Part shown: piece after piece, positions 43,490 through 51,560 of the stretch
How positions within the stretch are numbered: the first letter of the stretch is position 1
How the letters are laid out: each line of letters opens with the position of its first letter
NCBI RefSeq assembly: GCF_014069875.1
Contig: NZ_CP059676.1
Coordinates: 124,001-188,000, forward strand
Origin: Flaviflexus equikiangi
Lineage (GTDB): Bacteria; Actinomycetota; Actinomycetes; Actinomycetales; Actinomycetaceae
Direction: 5' to 3'
DNA length: 64,000 bases
Made by a program: the position numbers and the translations under genes
The notes under the pieces: model-generated
What the model saw: the letters and a program-made list of their open reading frames with translations, nothing else
Told to the model about the DNA's origin: nothing
The model's database searches: none

Positions 43490-44158
43490 ATGACCGACAG
43501 CCGTCTCGTCCCACCTCTCCTCGACCACATCGTTGTCACCACTCCAGACCTTGATGGTCTCGTCGAAGAGTTCGCCGCCACCACGGGCGTCCGGCCCGAG
43601 AAGGGCGGTTCGCACGAGAAGCTGGGCACGAGAAACTATCTCGTCTCCTTCGGCACCGATTCTTATCTCGAGCTGCTGGGCATCGACCGCGACCTCCCGG
43701 AGCCCGCCCAAGCGCGCCCCTTCGGCGTGGACAACGTCACCTCAACCACGGTATCCACATGGGTGCTCCATCCTGAGGATGCGGATGCGACGGTGATCGC
43801 CGGTCGGGAGAGCGGCATTGATGTTGGGGATCTTGCGCCTGCTTCGCGCCGCAAGCCCGACGGAGAGCTGCTGTCGTGGCGGCTGACGCCACCGCTCGGA
43901 GGCGGAATGAACGGTGCGATTCCGTTCCTCATCGACTGGCAGGATTCGGTATCCCCTGCCGTGTCGACACGTGCCCGGGTCACTCTCGATTCGTTCACGA
44001 TCCACACCGATAATCCGGATGCTCTTCGAATGTCCCTGGCTGCCCTCGGCACCCAGGCCGACATGTGTTGCCTCGAGTGTCCGTGCGGTGAGTGCCGGGG
44101 GGAGCTTCCCTGTCTTGGCCTTGCCGTGAGTGGGCCCGCAGGAACCTGGACCATCTGA
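43490..44158 (+). CDS. VOC/glyoxalase-like protein with a Cys-rich C-terminal segment
   Basis: 222 residues. LLDHIVVTTPDLDGLVEEFAATTGVRPEKGGSHEKLGTRNYLVSFGTDSYLELLGID is a typical first VOC half (Glyoxalase_3-like), with H at the first metal-ligand site and the glutamate of YLELLG at the second. The second half is divergent and ends with five cysteines in a 16-residue stretch (CCLECPCGECRGELPC) before LGLAVSGPAGTWTI. The cysteine cluster is unusual for this fold and suggests a second metal or redox site. AAGGAG precedes ATG 43490. It lies 106 bases upstream of the acyl-CoA/ABC operon and may belong to it. Substrate unknown. Confidence 0.75.
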   Translation: MTDSRLVPPLLDHIVVTTPDLDGLVEEFAATTGVRPEKGGSHEKLGTRNYLVSFGTDSYLELLGIDRDLPEPAQARPFGVDNVTSTTVSTWVLHPEDADATVIAGRESGIDVGDLAPASRRKPDGELLSWRLTPPLGGGMNGAIPFLIDWQDSVSPAVSTRARVTLDSFTIHTDNPDALRMSLAALGTQADMCCLECPCGECRGELPCLGLAVSGPAGTWTI

Positions 44159-44264
44159 GTCTTCCCTCAACCTGCACACCAGGGGTTTGTCCTCGCTCAC
44201 GGCCACCTTTTCGCTATATGACGATCACGTGTGCGCTGTCGCGTACCACCATCCAGGAGAAGCA

Positions 44265-45302
44265 TTGACTCATCAACACACCATGAAGGCTGTTGTTCTC
44301 TACGAACACGGCTCTGTCGATTCCCTCGTTCTGACAGAGGACTACCCGAAGCCCGACATCGAGCCCGGCAAGGTTCTTGTCAGAGTCGAAGCCACATCGC
44401 TCAACTATCACGACATTTTCACGGTTGGTGGGATGCCGGGGATCAGGATTCCGATGCCGGTCGTCCCCGGCCTCGATATCGCCGGAACTGTTGACGAGAT
44501 CGGCGCGGGCGTGGAGGGCTTCACCGTCGGCGATCGGGTTGTCGTCAATCCTCTCAACTCGGCATTCGAGCTCATGGGAGAGGTCATGGACGGCGGGCTT
44601 GCGCAGTACTCTCTTGTCGAAGCCGGCCAGCTGATTCCGCTCCCTGATAGCGTGTCGTTCGCCGAGGCGGCCGCCCTGCCGGTCGCGTACGGCACCGCCC
44701 ACCGGATGATCGTCGGAAAGAACGCGATCAAGGCGGGTGACAAGGTTCTTGTTCTCGGCGCCTCCGGCGGTGTCGGTACCGCATCTGTCCTTATCGCGAA
44801 GCAGCTCGGAGCCTATGTTGTTGCGGCCGTCGGATCTGACGACAAGGGAAGGAAGCTCCTCGATTATGGTGCGGACGAGTACTTCAACTACCGTGACATC
44901 GCGATCGATGCGTGGACTCGAGCGAACGTCGGCAAGCCATCGCGAAGCTCCACGGAGCCCGGTTTCGATGTCATCATCAACAACACTGGGGGCGACACAT
45001 GGCACCCGACCCTGAAGTCGACGAAGCTCGGCGGCACCATTCTTGTCTGCGGTGCAACGGCAGGCTTCAATCCTGCGGAGGACCTGCGATACATCTGGTC
45101 GTTCGAACTTAAGGTCCAAGGCTCGAACGGCTTCGGCCGAGAAGATATCGAAGCACTCGTCAACCTCATCGATACACAAGATTTCCACCCGGTCGTCGAC
45201 TCGGTCCTCACATTGGAGGAAGCGCCTGCTGCTCTCAAGCGGCTCGAGGATCGCGGCGTGACAGGCAAGGTCATCATCGCACCGTGGGGGACCGACGCAT
45301 GA
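44265..45302 (+). CDS. Zinc-free MDR-family oxidoreductase (quinone-reductase type)
   Basis: 345 residues. GroES-like N-terminal domain (MKAVVLYEHGSVDSLVLTEDYPKPDIEPGKVLVRVEATSLNYHDIFTVGG): the position of the zinc-ligand Cys in alcohol dehydrogenases is occupied by SLNYHD, so no catalytic zinc. Rossmann domain with LVLGASGGVGTASVLIAKQLGAYVVA and INNTGG. Such enzymes reduce quinones or enoyl thioesters with NAD(P)H. Start: AGGAGA at 44254-44259 fits TTG 44265 (spacing five); ATG 44283 is 23 bases away from it and is less likely. It overlaps the thioesterase gene by four bases and heads the 44.3-50.6 kb operon. Confidence 0.85.
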   Translation: MTHQHTMKAVVLYEHGSVDSLVLTEDYPKPDIEPGKVLVRVEATSLNYHDIFTVGGMPGIRIPMPVVPGLDIAGTVDEIGAGVEGFTVGDRVVVNPLNSAFELMGEVMDGGLAQYSLVEAGQLIPLPDSVSFAEAAALPVAYGTAHRMIVGKNAIKAGDKVLVLGASGGVGTASVLIAKQLGAYVVAAVGSDDKGRKLLDYGADEYFNYRDIAIDAWTRANVGKPSRSSTEPGFDVIINNTGGDTWHPTLKSTKLGGTILVCGATAGFNPAEDLRYIWSFELKVQGSNGFGREDIEALVNLIDTQDFHPVVDSVLTLEEAPAALKRLEDRGVTGKVIIAPWGTDA

Positions 45303-45730
45303 GCGCACCCACGGCGGCGGACGTGCAGGCGGCTATCGATGCCGGACCGTTCAACCGGTGGCTGGGCGTGACCGTCACGAATCTGACGCCCACGGCGATC
45401 ACCCTCGAGGCCGAGACGAGATCGGAGTGGACGAATTCGGCCGACGGGACGGTGATTCACGGCGGCATCATTTCCGCGCTCCTCGACGTTGCCGCATGCT
45501 TCTCGCTCGTCGGATCTCTCGGAGGGACGGCCCCGACCATTGATCTCTCGACACACTTCCTTCGCGCCGTCACGCCAGGAAAGATCATTGTCATCGGACG
45601 CCTCGTCAAGCCGGGGCGAGCGATTGCAGTTGCCGAAGCCGAGCTGGCAAACGAAGGAGGGAAGACCGCGGCTCTTGCTCGCGGCACCTTCGCCGCCTCA
45701 GCGACCACCCCTCTCGGAGCATCCTCATGA
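45299..45730 (+). CDS. PaaI-type hotdog thioesterase
   Basis: 143 residues. Hotdog fold: NRWLGVTVTNLTPTAITLEAETRSEWTNSADGTVIHGGIISALLDVAACFSLV. The HGG motif with the downstream helix and the acidic D (ALLDVAA) form the PaaI active site, which hydrolyses aromatic or short-chain acyl-CoA. LSTHFLRAVTPGKIIVIGRLVKPGRAIAVAEAEL completes the family pattern. ATG 45299 overlaps the reductase stop by ATGA and its own stop overlaps the acyl-CoA synthetase. Likely releases a dead-end or product acid from CoA. Confidence 0.88.
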   Translation: MSAPTAADVQAAIDAGPFNRWLGVTVTNLTPTAITLEAETRSEWTNSADGTVIHGGIISALLDVAACFSLVGSLGGTAPTIDLSTHFLRAVTPGKIIVIGRLVKPGRAIAVAEAELANEGGKTAALARGTFAASATTPLGASS

Positions 45731-47226
45731 CGTCGGCCGGAGTGAGCGGCAATATCGGCGATGCTGTGTCTCGGTTCGATCCCGCTGCTCCCGCCCTGAC
45801 GGAGACAGATGGGGAGCAGTTAGCAGTCACCTACGGTGAACTCGGCCTCCGCATCGCTTCCGCCCAGCAGGCCCTTGCACAGAGGGGCGTCCGTCCCGGG
45901 GATCGAGTCGCCATCATCGGCCTGAACTCGCTCGCGTGGGTCGTGGCGTTCTACGCGATCATGAGGGCGGGGGCTGTGGCTGTTCCGATCAGCCATAAGC
46001 TGCCACCATCCGCTCTGGACTTTGTGCTTGACGATGCCCGGCCGACACTGGTCCTCACGGACACTGCGGACCGTGCGGCCGGAACTCGCCCCATCCTGCT
46101 CGATGACCTCCGTGGCGGGGACGTGGCGCTCGACGATGTTCGCGCCGCTGATGTTGTCGAGAGCGATCCTGCCATGGTGCTGTACACGTCTGGCTCGACC
46201 GGCAGGCCCAAGGGTGTTGTCCGCTCCCACGGCTCCCATCGGTGGATCATGTCCCACGCCGAACAGGGACAGCATCGGACCATTCTCGTTGCCGCACCCC
46301 TCTACCACATGAACGGCTTGGCCACGGTGCAGGGTGCTTTCCTCCAGGGAGATCACGTGATCCTCCAGTCGGTCTTCGATGCGAAAGGCTACCTTCGTGC
46401 GATTGCAGACCATCGGGTCACGAAGACGACTGGAGTGCCGCCCATGATGGCATTGGCGCTGCGGGAGAAGGCCTTGATCGACGAGCTCGATCTGAGTTCC
46501 GTGACGGAGCATCTGTTCGGTTCAGCGCCGCTGAGCGACGAGCTCATTGACATGATCGCGGACGTGTTCCCCCGCGCGACGTTGACGATCAGCTACGGGA
46601 CGACAGAGACGGGCCCAGTTGCTTTCGCGCCCCACCCGGACATGCCCACACCGAAGAACTCCGTCGGAGTCGCCCACCCGCAGGTGCGGGTCCGTCTTCT
46701 TGCTGACGATGGCACGGTGCTCGTCGAGGACGGCCAGTCAGCCTCCAGCAGCGTGACGGGAGAGATCACCGGGAATCTTGCCCTCGCATCCCCCGCCGAG
46801 TTCACCGCCTACCTCAACCGTCCCGACCGTCCGGTCGACGCGGAGGGCTTCTACGCGACCGGTGATCTCTTCCGGCGCGACGAAGAGGGGTTCTATTTCT
46901 TCTCTGGACGAGTCGATGACATGTTCGTCTCCGGCGGGGAGAACGTCCACCCGGCGGCAGTCGAGAAGGTCCTGGAGGAGCATCCAGGTGTGCTCCAGGC
47001 CGTTGTCGTCCCCGTGACCGATGCCGTGAAGGGAGCGAAACCTGTCGCCTTCGTCATCCCCAAGGACGGTGCAACCGTATCCGAGCAGGCACTCAAGGAC
47101 TGGGTGTTGGCCCGCATGGAGCCCTACGCACATCCGCGTCACGTCTACTTCGTGGACGAGTTCCCCCTCTCCGGCACGAACAAGATCGACAGGAAATCTC
47201 TCGGGTCGGAGGATCATGACCATTGA
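45727..47226 (+). CDS. AMP-forming acyl-CoA synthetase
   Basis: 499 residues of the ANL superfamily. The P-loop MVLYTSGSTGRPKGVVRSHGS (about residues 155-175), the A5 motif SYGTTETGP, A7 GFYATGDLFRRDEEGFYFFSGRVDDMFVSGGENVHPAAVEKVLEEHPGV and the catalytic lysine in SGTNKIDRKSL are all present. It adenylates a carboxylic acid and transfers it to CoA. Similarity to long-chain or aromatic-acid ligases cannot be resolved by eye. It overlaps the thioesterase gene (ATGA) and the first ABC permease (11 bases), so it is in one operon with an importer. Confidence 0.9.
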   Translation: MTSAGVSGNIGDAVSRFDPAAPALTETDGEQLAVTYGELGLRIASAQQALAQRGVRPGDRVAIIGLNSLAWVVAFYAIMRAGAVAVPISHKLPPSALDFVLDDARPTLVLTDTADRAAGTRPILLDDLRGGDVALDDVRAADVVESDPAMVLYTSGSTGRPKGVVRSHGSHRWIMSHAEQGQHRTILVAAPLYHMNGLATVQGAFLQGDHVILQSVFDAKGYLRAIADHRVTKTTGVPPMMALALREKALIDELDLSSVTEHLFGSAPLSDELIDMIADVFPRATLTISYGTTETGPVAFAPHPDMPTPKNSVGVAHPQVRVRLLADDGTVLVEDGQSASSSVTGEITGNLALASPAEFTAYLNRPDRPVDAEGFYATGDLFRRDEEGFYFFSGRVDDMFVSGGENVHPAAVEKVLEEHPGVLQAVVVPVTDAVKGAKPVAFVIPKDGATVSEQALKDWVLARMEPYAHPRHVYFVDEFPLSGTNKIDRKSLGSEDHDH

Positions 47227-48004
47227 TTACAGGAGGGCACCGGTCCGTACAGGTCTTGCGGTCGGCACTGCCCTCGTTCTTCTCCTCGCGTGGGAGATCG
47301 CCGCCCTGACCGATGTCATCCCGACACGGTTCGCGCCCTCTCCGAGCCAGATCCTGGGCGAGCTCGGCGGTATGATCGCCACCTCCGCGCTGTGGTCCGC
47401 GATCGGTGCGACGCTCTACGCGTGGGCACAAGCGCTTGCGCTTGCTGTCACGGCGGGAACCGCGATCGGTCTGGCTCTGGGTTCCTCTCGCTACTTCTCC
47501 GCCCTGTTCGGGCCGATCCTCGATTTCCTCAAGCCGATCCCGTCGATCGCGATGATTCCGCTCGTCATCTTCACCATCGGCTCGGGCAAGAATGCCGAGG
47601 TCTTCCTCGCGACCTACGGGGCGTTCTTCCAGATGCTCATGTCGTCGATATCGGCGACCCGCATGATCGATCCCGTCGGCCGGGACACTGCCGATGCGTA
47701 TTCCTTCGGCTTCTGGACGAGACTCCGCTACGTGATCGTGCCGAGCATGCTTCCTCAGCTCATGACGGGCATCCGGATCGCCTCCAACACGGCGCTGATC
47801 TTCTGCATCACGGCCGAACTGCTCATGGGGATGGCGGGGCTCGGCAGTGCACTTGGGGCAGCCGGCTCTGCCGGCAACCTGACGGTCATGTACGCCTACA
47901 TCGTCGTCATCGGAATTGTTGGATTCTCCCTCAATACGGGGCTTCTGGCGCTTCAGAAGAGGATCCTGTCCTGGCACGAGTCCTACCGAAACGAGGCCGC
48001 ATGA
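47216..48004 (+). CDS. ABC transporter permease (SsuC/TauC type)
   Basis: 262 residues with about six helices; the EAA loop is in DTADAYSFGFWTRLRYVIVPSMLPQLMTGIRIA (EAA-like -A-x-x-G-), as in nitrate/sulfonate/taurine importers. Begins MTIDYRRAPVRTGLAVGTALVLLLAWEIAAL. ATG 47216 lies inside the acyl-CoA synthetase stop region with GGAGG three bases upstream. It pairs with the next permease, giving a heterodimeric channel. Confidence 0.9.
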   Translation: MTIDYRRAPVRTGLAVGTALVLLLAWEIAALTDVIPTRFAPSPSQILGELGGMIATSALWSAIGATLYAWAQALALAVTAGTAIGLALGSSRYFSALFGPILDFLKPIPSIAMIPLVIFTIGSGKNAEVFLATYGAFFQMLMSSISATRMIDPVGRDTADAYSFGFWTRLRYVIVPSMLPQLMTGIRIASNTALIFCITAELLMGMAGLGSALGAAGSAGNLTVMYAYIVVIGIVGFSLNTGLLALQKRILSWHESYRNEAA

Positions 48005-48771
48005 AAAAGCCAATGTCGCTGGCGCTGGGTCTCCTCGGCACCGGTATTGTTCTTCTTCTCTGGTGGGTGACATCCAACCAGTCCCGCGAGCTCTACTATC
48101 CGCCTGCCCAGGACGTCCTTGAATCCGTGTGGGCCTACTGGTTCATGGGGGAGGGGCGTGCCGACCTCCTCTCGAGCCTGGCGAACCTTTCCCGGGGGCT
48201 CCTTCTCGGCATCGGCGGCGGGTTCCTCCTCGGCCTCATCATCGGGCAGGTCAGGTTTGTCCGCTACGGTCTGACGCCGACGCTCGAGTTCGTTCGCGCC
48301 ATCCCCGGCACCGCCCTTATCCCTTTCGCGATCGTGATCTTCGGACTCGGGGACCAGATGAAGATCTTCATCATTGCACTCGGCACACTCTTCCCCGTGC
48401 TCCTCAACGTCATCGATGGAGTGCGGTCGATCCCTCGAGAATCGCATGACACGGCGAAGAGCTTCGGCATCACGGGATGGGCGAAGCAGCGTTTCGTCAT
48501 CATCCCCGCCGTTATGCCCCGCGCGGTCGCAGGAATCACGGTCGCGATCCCGCTCTCCCTCATCCTCGTCGTCACGAGCGAGATGAGAGGGTCTCGGGAT
48601 GGCATCGGAGCGTTCCTCATCACTGCGTCAAACTCTTTCAACCAGAGTGCCGTATGGGGCGTCATCATCCTCCTCGGCGTCCTCGGATTCACTCTCACCA
48701 CCGTCTTCACGCTTATCGAAAATCGTCTGCTGGCCTGGGATCGCGGCCTGCATGGAAGGGACAACACATGA
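48001..48771 (+). CDS. ABC transporter permease (SsuC/TauC type), second subunit
   Basis: 256 residues, about six helices. EAA loop: SHDTAKSFGITGWAKQRFVIIPAVMPRAVAGITVAIPL. LLRAIPGTALIPFAIVIFGLGDQMKIFIIALGTLFPVLLN follows the SsuC pattern. ATG 48001 overlaps the first permease by ATGA. Two different permeases where sulfonate importers normally use one homodimeric permease is a small oddity shared with some pyrimidine/riboflavin-precursor importers. Confidence 0.9.
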   Translation: MKKPMSLALGLLGTGIVLLLWWVTSNQSRELYYPPAQDVLESVWAYWFMGEGRADLLSSLANLSRGLLLGIGGGFLLGLIIGQVRFVRYGLTPTLEFVRAIPGTALIPFAIVIFGLGDQMKIFIIALGTLFPVLLNVIDGVRSIPRESHDTAKSFGITGWAKQRFVIIPAVMPRAVAGITVAIPLSLILVVTSEMRGSRDGIGAFLITASNSFNQSAVWGVIILLGVLGFTLTTVFTLIENRLLAWDRGLHGRDNT

Positions 48772-49592
48772 CCGCCCGTGTTCGACTCAGTATCGAAAAT
48801 CTCCATAAGACCTATCCGGCGCGAAACCGTCGAGACAAGGGAACGGAGGTCCTACGAGACATCAACGTGGACGTCTTCGACGGGGAATTCCTCACGATCG
48901 TCGGCCCGTCGGGGGCAGGCAAGACGACGCTACTGCGGACCGTGTCGGGGCTCCTCGACTCGACGAGCGGCAGGGTCCTTCTCGACGGCAAGGAGATCGT
49001 TGGACCTCCCCGCGAGATCGCCCTCGTGTTCCAGGACTACTCCAGGTCCCTCTACCCGTGGATGACGGTGGCGAAGAACATCGGCCTCCCGCTCAAGGCC
49101 CACGGTGTCGAGCGAGCCGAGATCGCCAAGCGTGTTGAGGCCGCTCTGTTCAACGTCGGCCTGGCAGGCGTGGGAGACAGGTACCCGTGGCAGCTGTCCG
49201 GGGGCATGCAGCAGCGCGTCGCAATCGCACGTGCCGTGGCCTACCGTCCCGAGGTCATGATCCTCGACGAACCGTTCGCTTCAGTCGATGCTCAGACCCG
49301 CAATGATCTCGAGGACCTGCTCCTGCGGGTGAAGGAGCAGACGAACTCGACCTTCGTGTTCGTCACCCACGACGTCGACGAGGCGGTCTACCTGTCCGAC
49401 CGCGTCGCCATCCTCTCGAAGACGCCCTCCCGGATCGAGCGTGTCATCGACATCAACCTGCCCCGGGAGAGAAATCAGTTGGAGACACGGGCACTGCCCG
49501 AGTTCTCGGCCTATCGGGCAGAAATCTTCGGCACGATACGAAATCTGGTCGTGCCTGCCGATCAGGGCCCATCGCCCGAATACTCGATCTAA
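48768..49592 (+). CDS. ABC transporter ATP-binding protein (SsuB/TauB type)
   Basis: 274 residues. Walker A GPSGAGKTT, Q-loop FQDYSRSLYPWMTV, signature LSGGMQQRVAIARA, Walker B VMILDEPFASVD and H-loop VTHDVDEAVYLSDR. The Q-loop YSRSLYPWMTVAKNI resembles SsuB/TauB. ATG 48768 overlaps the second permease by four bases. Powers the importer formed with the two permeases and the lipoprotein that follows. Confidence 0.93.
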   Translation: MTARVRLSIENLHKTYPARNRRDKGTEVLRDINVDVFDGEFLTIVGPSGAGKTTLLRTVSGLLDSTSGRVLLDGKEIVGPPREIALVFQDYSRSLYPWMTVAKNIGLPLKAHGVERAEIAKRVEAALFNVGLAGVGDRYPWQLSGGMQQRVAIARAVAYRPEVMILDEPFASVDAQTRNDLEDLLLRVKEQTNSTFVFVTHDVDEAVYLSDRVAILSKTPSRIERVIDINLPRERNQLETRALPEFSAYRAEIFGTIRNLVVPADQGPSPEYSI

Positions 49593-49610
49593 GACAACAG
49601 AAAGAAAAGA

Positions 49611-50582
49611 ATGGAATTACTTGGCAAAGCGACAGCATTGGCACTGACCGGACTGTTCGCCCTCGCGGCCTGCTCGTCGGATGATGCTCTCGAGGAAACA
49701 GCAGACGGACTGACGAAGCTCACGGTCTACCACATCACGACCGTCGACTCGACGCCGCTCTACCTCGGAGTCGAGGAGGGCTTCTTCGAGGAGGAGGGCC
49801 TTGACGTCGAGGTGAAGATCGCCGAATCCGGTTCCGCGATCATTCCGTCCGTCGTCAACGGTGAAAGCCCCATCGGCTACGCGAACGTCGTCTCTGACCT
49901 TGCCGCCATCGATCAGGGTCTCGACATCAAGCTCGTCTCCAACTGCTGCGGTGTCGCAGGCACATCCGATGAGACAAGCTCGCGCGTGTTCGTCCTCGAG
50001 GATTCCGACATCCAGGGCCCCGAGGACCTCGCGGGAAAGACGATTGCCGTGAACTCGACGAAGAACCTCGGAGACGTGACGATCCCGGTTGCTCTCGAGA
50101 ACCAGGGTATTGACGCCTCGACCATCGAGTACGTTCCGATGAACTTCGCCGACATGTCGGCAGCCCTGGAACGCGGCGACGTGGATGCGATCTGGATGGT
50201 TGAGCCATTCCAGACTATCGCCTACGACAACGGTTACCGTCCCGTGCTTGCGAACTTTGCGGAAGCGTTCCCCAACTCGACACTCGGCTACTACATCACC
50301 TCCGGAGACTTTGCGGACGAGAATCCGGAGACGGTGGCAGCATTCCAGCGTGCACTCGACCGTACGAACGAGTACGCGTCAGAGAACCATGACAAGCTCC
50401 GCGAGCTCGCCGTGTCCGAAATCGGACTGACCGAGGACGTTGCCTCCCGCATCGCCTTCGCGACCTTCGAGCCGGGACTCGATACCGAGTCCGTGGAAAC
50501 ATACGCGAAGGCCGCAGTCGACTTCGGCATCATCTCCAAGGAGCCCGACTACTCCTCGATCTTCGTCCAGCCCGGCAACTAG
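49611..50582 (+). CDS. ABC transporter substrate-binding lipoprotein (NMT1/SsuA-like)
   Basis: 323 residues. Signal peptide MELLGKATALALTGLFALAAC with lipobox LAAC. The mature protein is an SBP of the NMT1/SsuA type: TPLYLGVEEGFFEEEGLDVEVKIAESGSAIIPSVVNGESPIGYANV (first lobe) and DLAGKTIAVNSTKNLGDVTIPVALENQG (hinge), MNFADMSAALERGDVDAIWMVEPFQTIA (second lobe). SSNCC is an unusual Cys pair in VSNCCGVAGT. The ligand is likely a small anion or acid that is then CoA-activated by the upstream synthetase; this is inference. Its stop shares a CTAG with the convergent SDR gene. Confidence 0.88.
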   Translation: MELLGKATALALTGLFALAACSSDDALEETADGLTKLTVYHITTVDSTPLYLGVEEGFFEEEGLDVEVKIAESGSAIIPSVVNGESPIGYANVVSDLAAIDQGLDIKLVSNCCGVAGTSDETSSRVFVLEDSDIQGPEDLAGKTIAVNSTKNLGDVTIPVALENQGIDASTIEYVPMNFADMSAALERGDVDAIWMVEPFQTIAYDNGYRPVLANFAEAFPNSTLGYYITSGDFADENPETVAAFQRALDRTNEYASENHDKLRELAVSEIGLTEDVASRIAFATFEPGLDTESVETYAKAAVDFGIISKEPDYSSIFVQPGN

Positions 50583-51256
50583 CGGTTCGGGGTGATGGTG
50601 AGCCGATCAATGACTGAATCAGAAGGTGCTTCCAGCACCATCTGAATCGCCCATGCAACCGAATCGGGGGACATGGCGGTGGATGGATCGAAGCGACGAT
50701 CCGCCTTGGCCGCCATGTCCCTCTGCATGTCCGTATCAATGCGGCCCGGGGTCACCGTGCTGACCCGGATCGTGCGCTCCTCCGCCCGCAACACCGAGGC
50801 CGCCTTCTCGAGGGCGGCCTTCGAGGTCGAATAGGGGAGCCAGCCGGGGAAGTCGGCAGTCGCGGCAGTCGAGCCAACATAGACAACCGTGCCCCGAGCC
50901 TCGCGCAGGCGGGGAAGGAGTGCCTTGGTGAGAAGGATCGGGGTGAGCACGTTGACGGTGTACACGTCCCGCAAGAAGTCGTCCGCCATAGTTTCAAGCG
51001 GTGACGCTCCTTCAATGCCAGCGCAGGACACGAAGGCATCCAGGCTGCTCTCCGGTATCTGGGACGCGATGGTCGCTGCCGCATTCCTCTCTGACAGGTC
51101 GCCGATCACGATCGAGGAAGAAGGGTAGCGCTCCCGCAGGAGCCGAGCACTGTCCTCGTTGCGTGCGAGAAGGATGAGAGACCACGTCTCGGAAAGCCGA
51201 TCGGCAAGCGCCGCGCCGACCCCGCGTCCCGCGCCGGTGAGGAAAAGTGTTGTCAT
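50579..51256 (-). CDS. Short-chain dehydrogenase/reductase
   Basis: 225 residues. Glycine motif TGAGRGVGAALADRL (TGxxxGxG, with LTGAG at residues 6-10) and the catalytic Ser-Tyr-Lys in VGSTAATADFPGWLPYSTSKAALEKAA (YxxxK). Later TPGRIDTDM is the usual PG motif. A small classical SDR; the substrate is unknown. ATG 51256 is chosen over 51331: the signature glycine motif then begins at residue 7, as is normal. GATACT plus six bases precedes it, a weaker leaderless signal. It converges with the SBP gene with a shared CTAG. Confidence 0.88.
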   Translation of the reverse strand: MTTLFLTGAGRGVGAALADRLSETWSLILLARNEDSARLLRERYPSSSIVIGDLSERNAAATIASQIPESSLDAFVSCAGIEGASPLETMADDFLRDVYTVNVLTPILLTKALLPRLREARGTVVYVGSTAATADFPGWLPYSTSKAALEKAASVLRAEERTIRVSTVTPGRIDTDMQRDMAAKADRRFDPSTAMSPDSVAWAIQMVLEAPSDSVIDRLTITPNR

Positions 51257-51388
51257 GCACCCAGTATCGGGCCTCCGCTTCGGACTCGCCAAGCTCGCAC
51301 CGTAGTGAGCGGGGTGTGGTAACCACACCAAAACGACTCATTCCCAATGCGTGTAATCCCCGCTTTTACCCACCGCCGCCATGTGCGC

Positions 51389-51394
51389 TAGACT
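51389..51394 (+). promoter_or_regulatory. -10 box of the SRP RNA promoter
   Basis: TAGACT, then six bases to the expected 5' end (GG at 51401). The distance calibrates the leaderless-gene promoters of this window, which show the same 6-7 base spacing. Confidence 0.6.
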
Positions 51395-51400
51395 GTCGGT

Positions 51401-51488
51401 GGCTCCCCACGTGACGCTATCTCGTATACCGCCCCAGGGTCGGAAGGCAGCAAGGCAATACGGGCTCTAGCGGGTGCGTGGGGAGTCC
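51401..51488 (+). ncRNA. ffs: Signal recognition particle RNA (small bacterial type)
   Basis: A single long hairpin: GGCTCCCCACG at the 5' side pairs with CGTGGGGAGTCC at the 3' side, and the apical domain contains the conserved SRP core CAGGGTCGGAAGGCAGCAAGG. This is the small (4.5S-like) SRP RNA. It lies 72 bases upstream of dnaX, a position common in actinobacteria. CTTATT follows the stem. Ends are approximate. Confidence 0.9.
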
Positions 51489-51548
51489 CTTATTCTCCCC
51501 GGGCGATGACGCGTCTCTTATGCGTTCGGTTCTGCCGAGGGAGGGAAC

Positions 51549-51554
51549 TAGACT
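51549..51554 (+). promoter_or_regulatory. -10 box of leaderless dnaX promoter
   Basis: TAGACT, six bases (gggccc), then GTG 51561. Confidence 0.55.
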
Positions 51555-51560
51555 GGGCCC

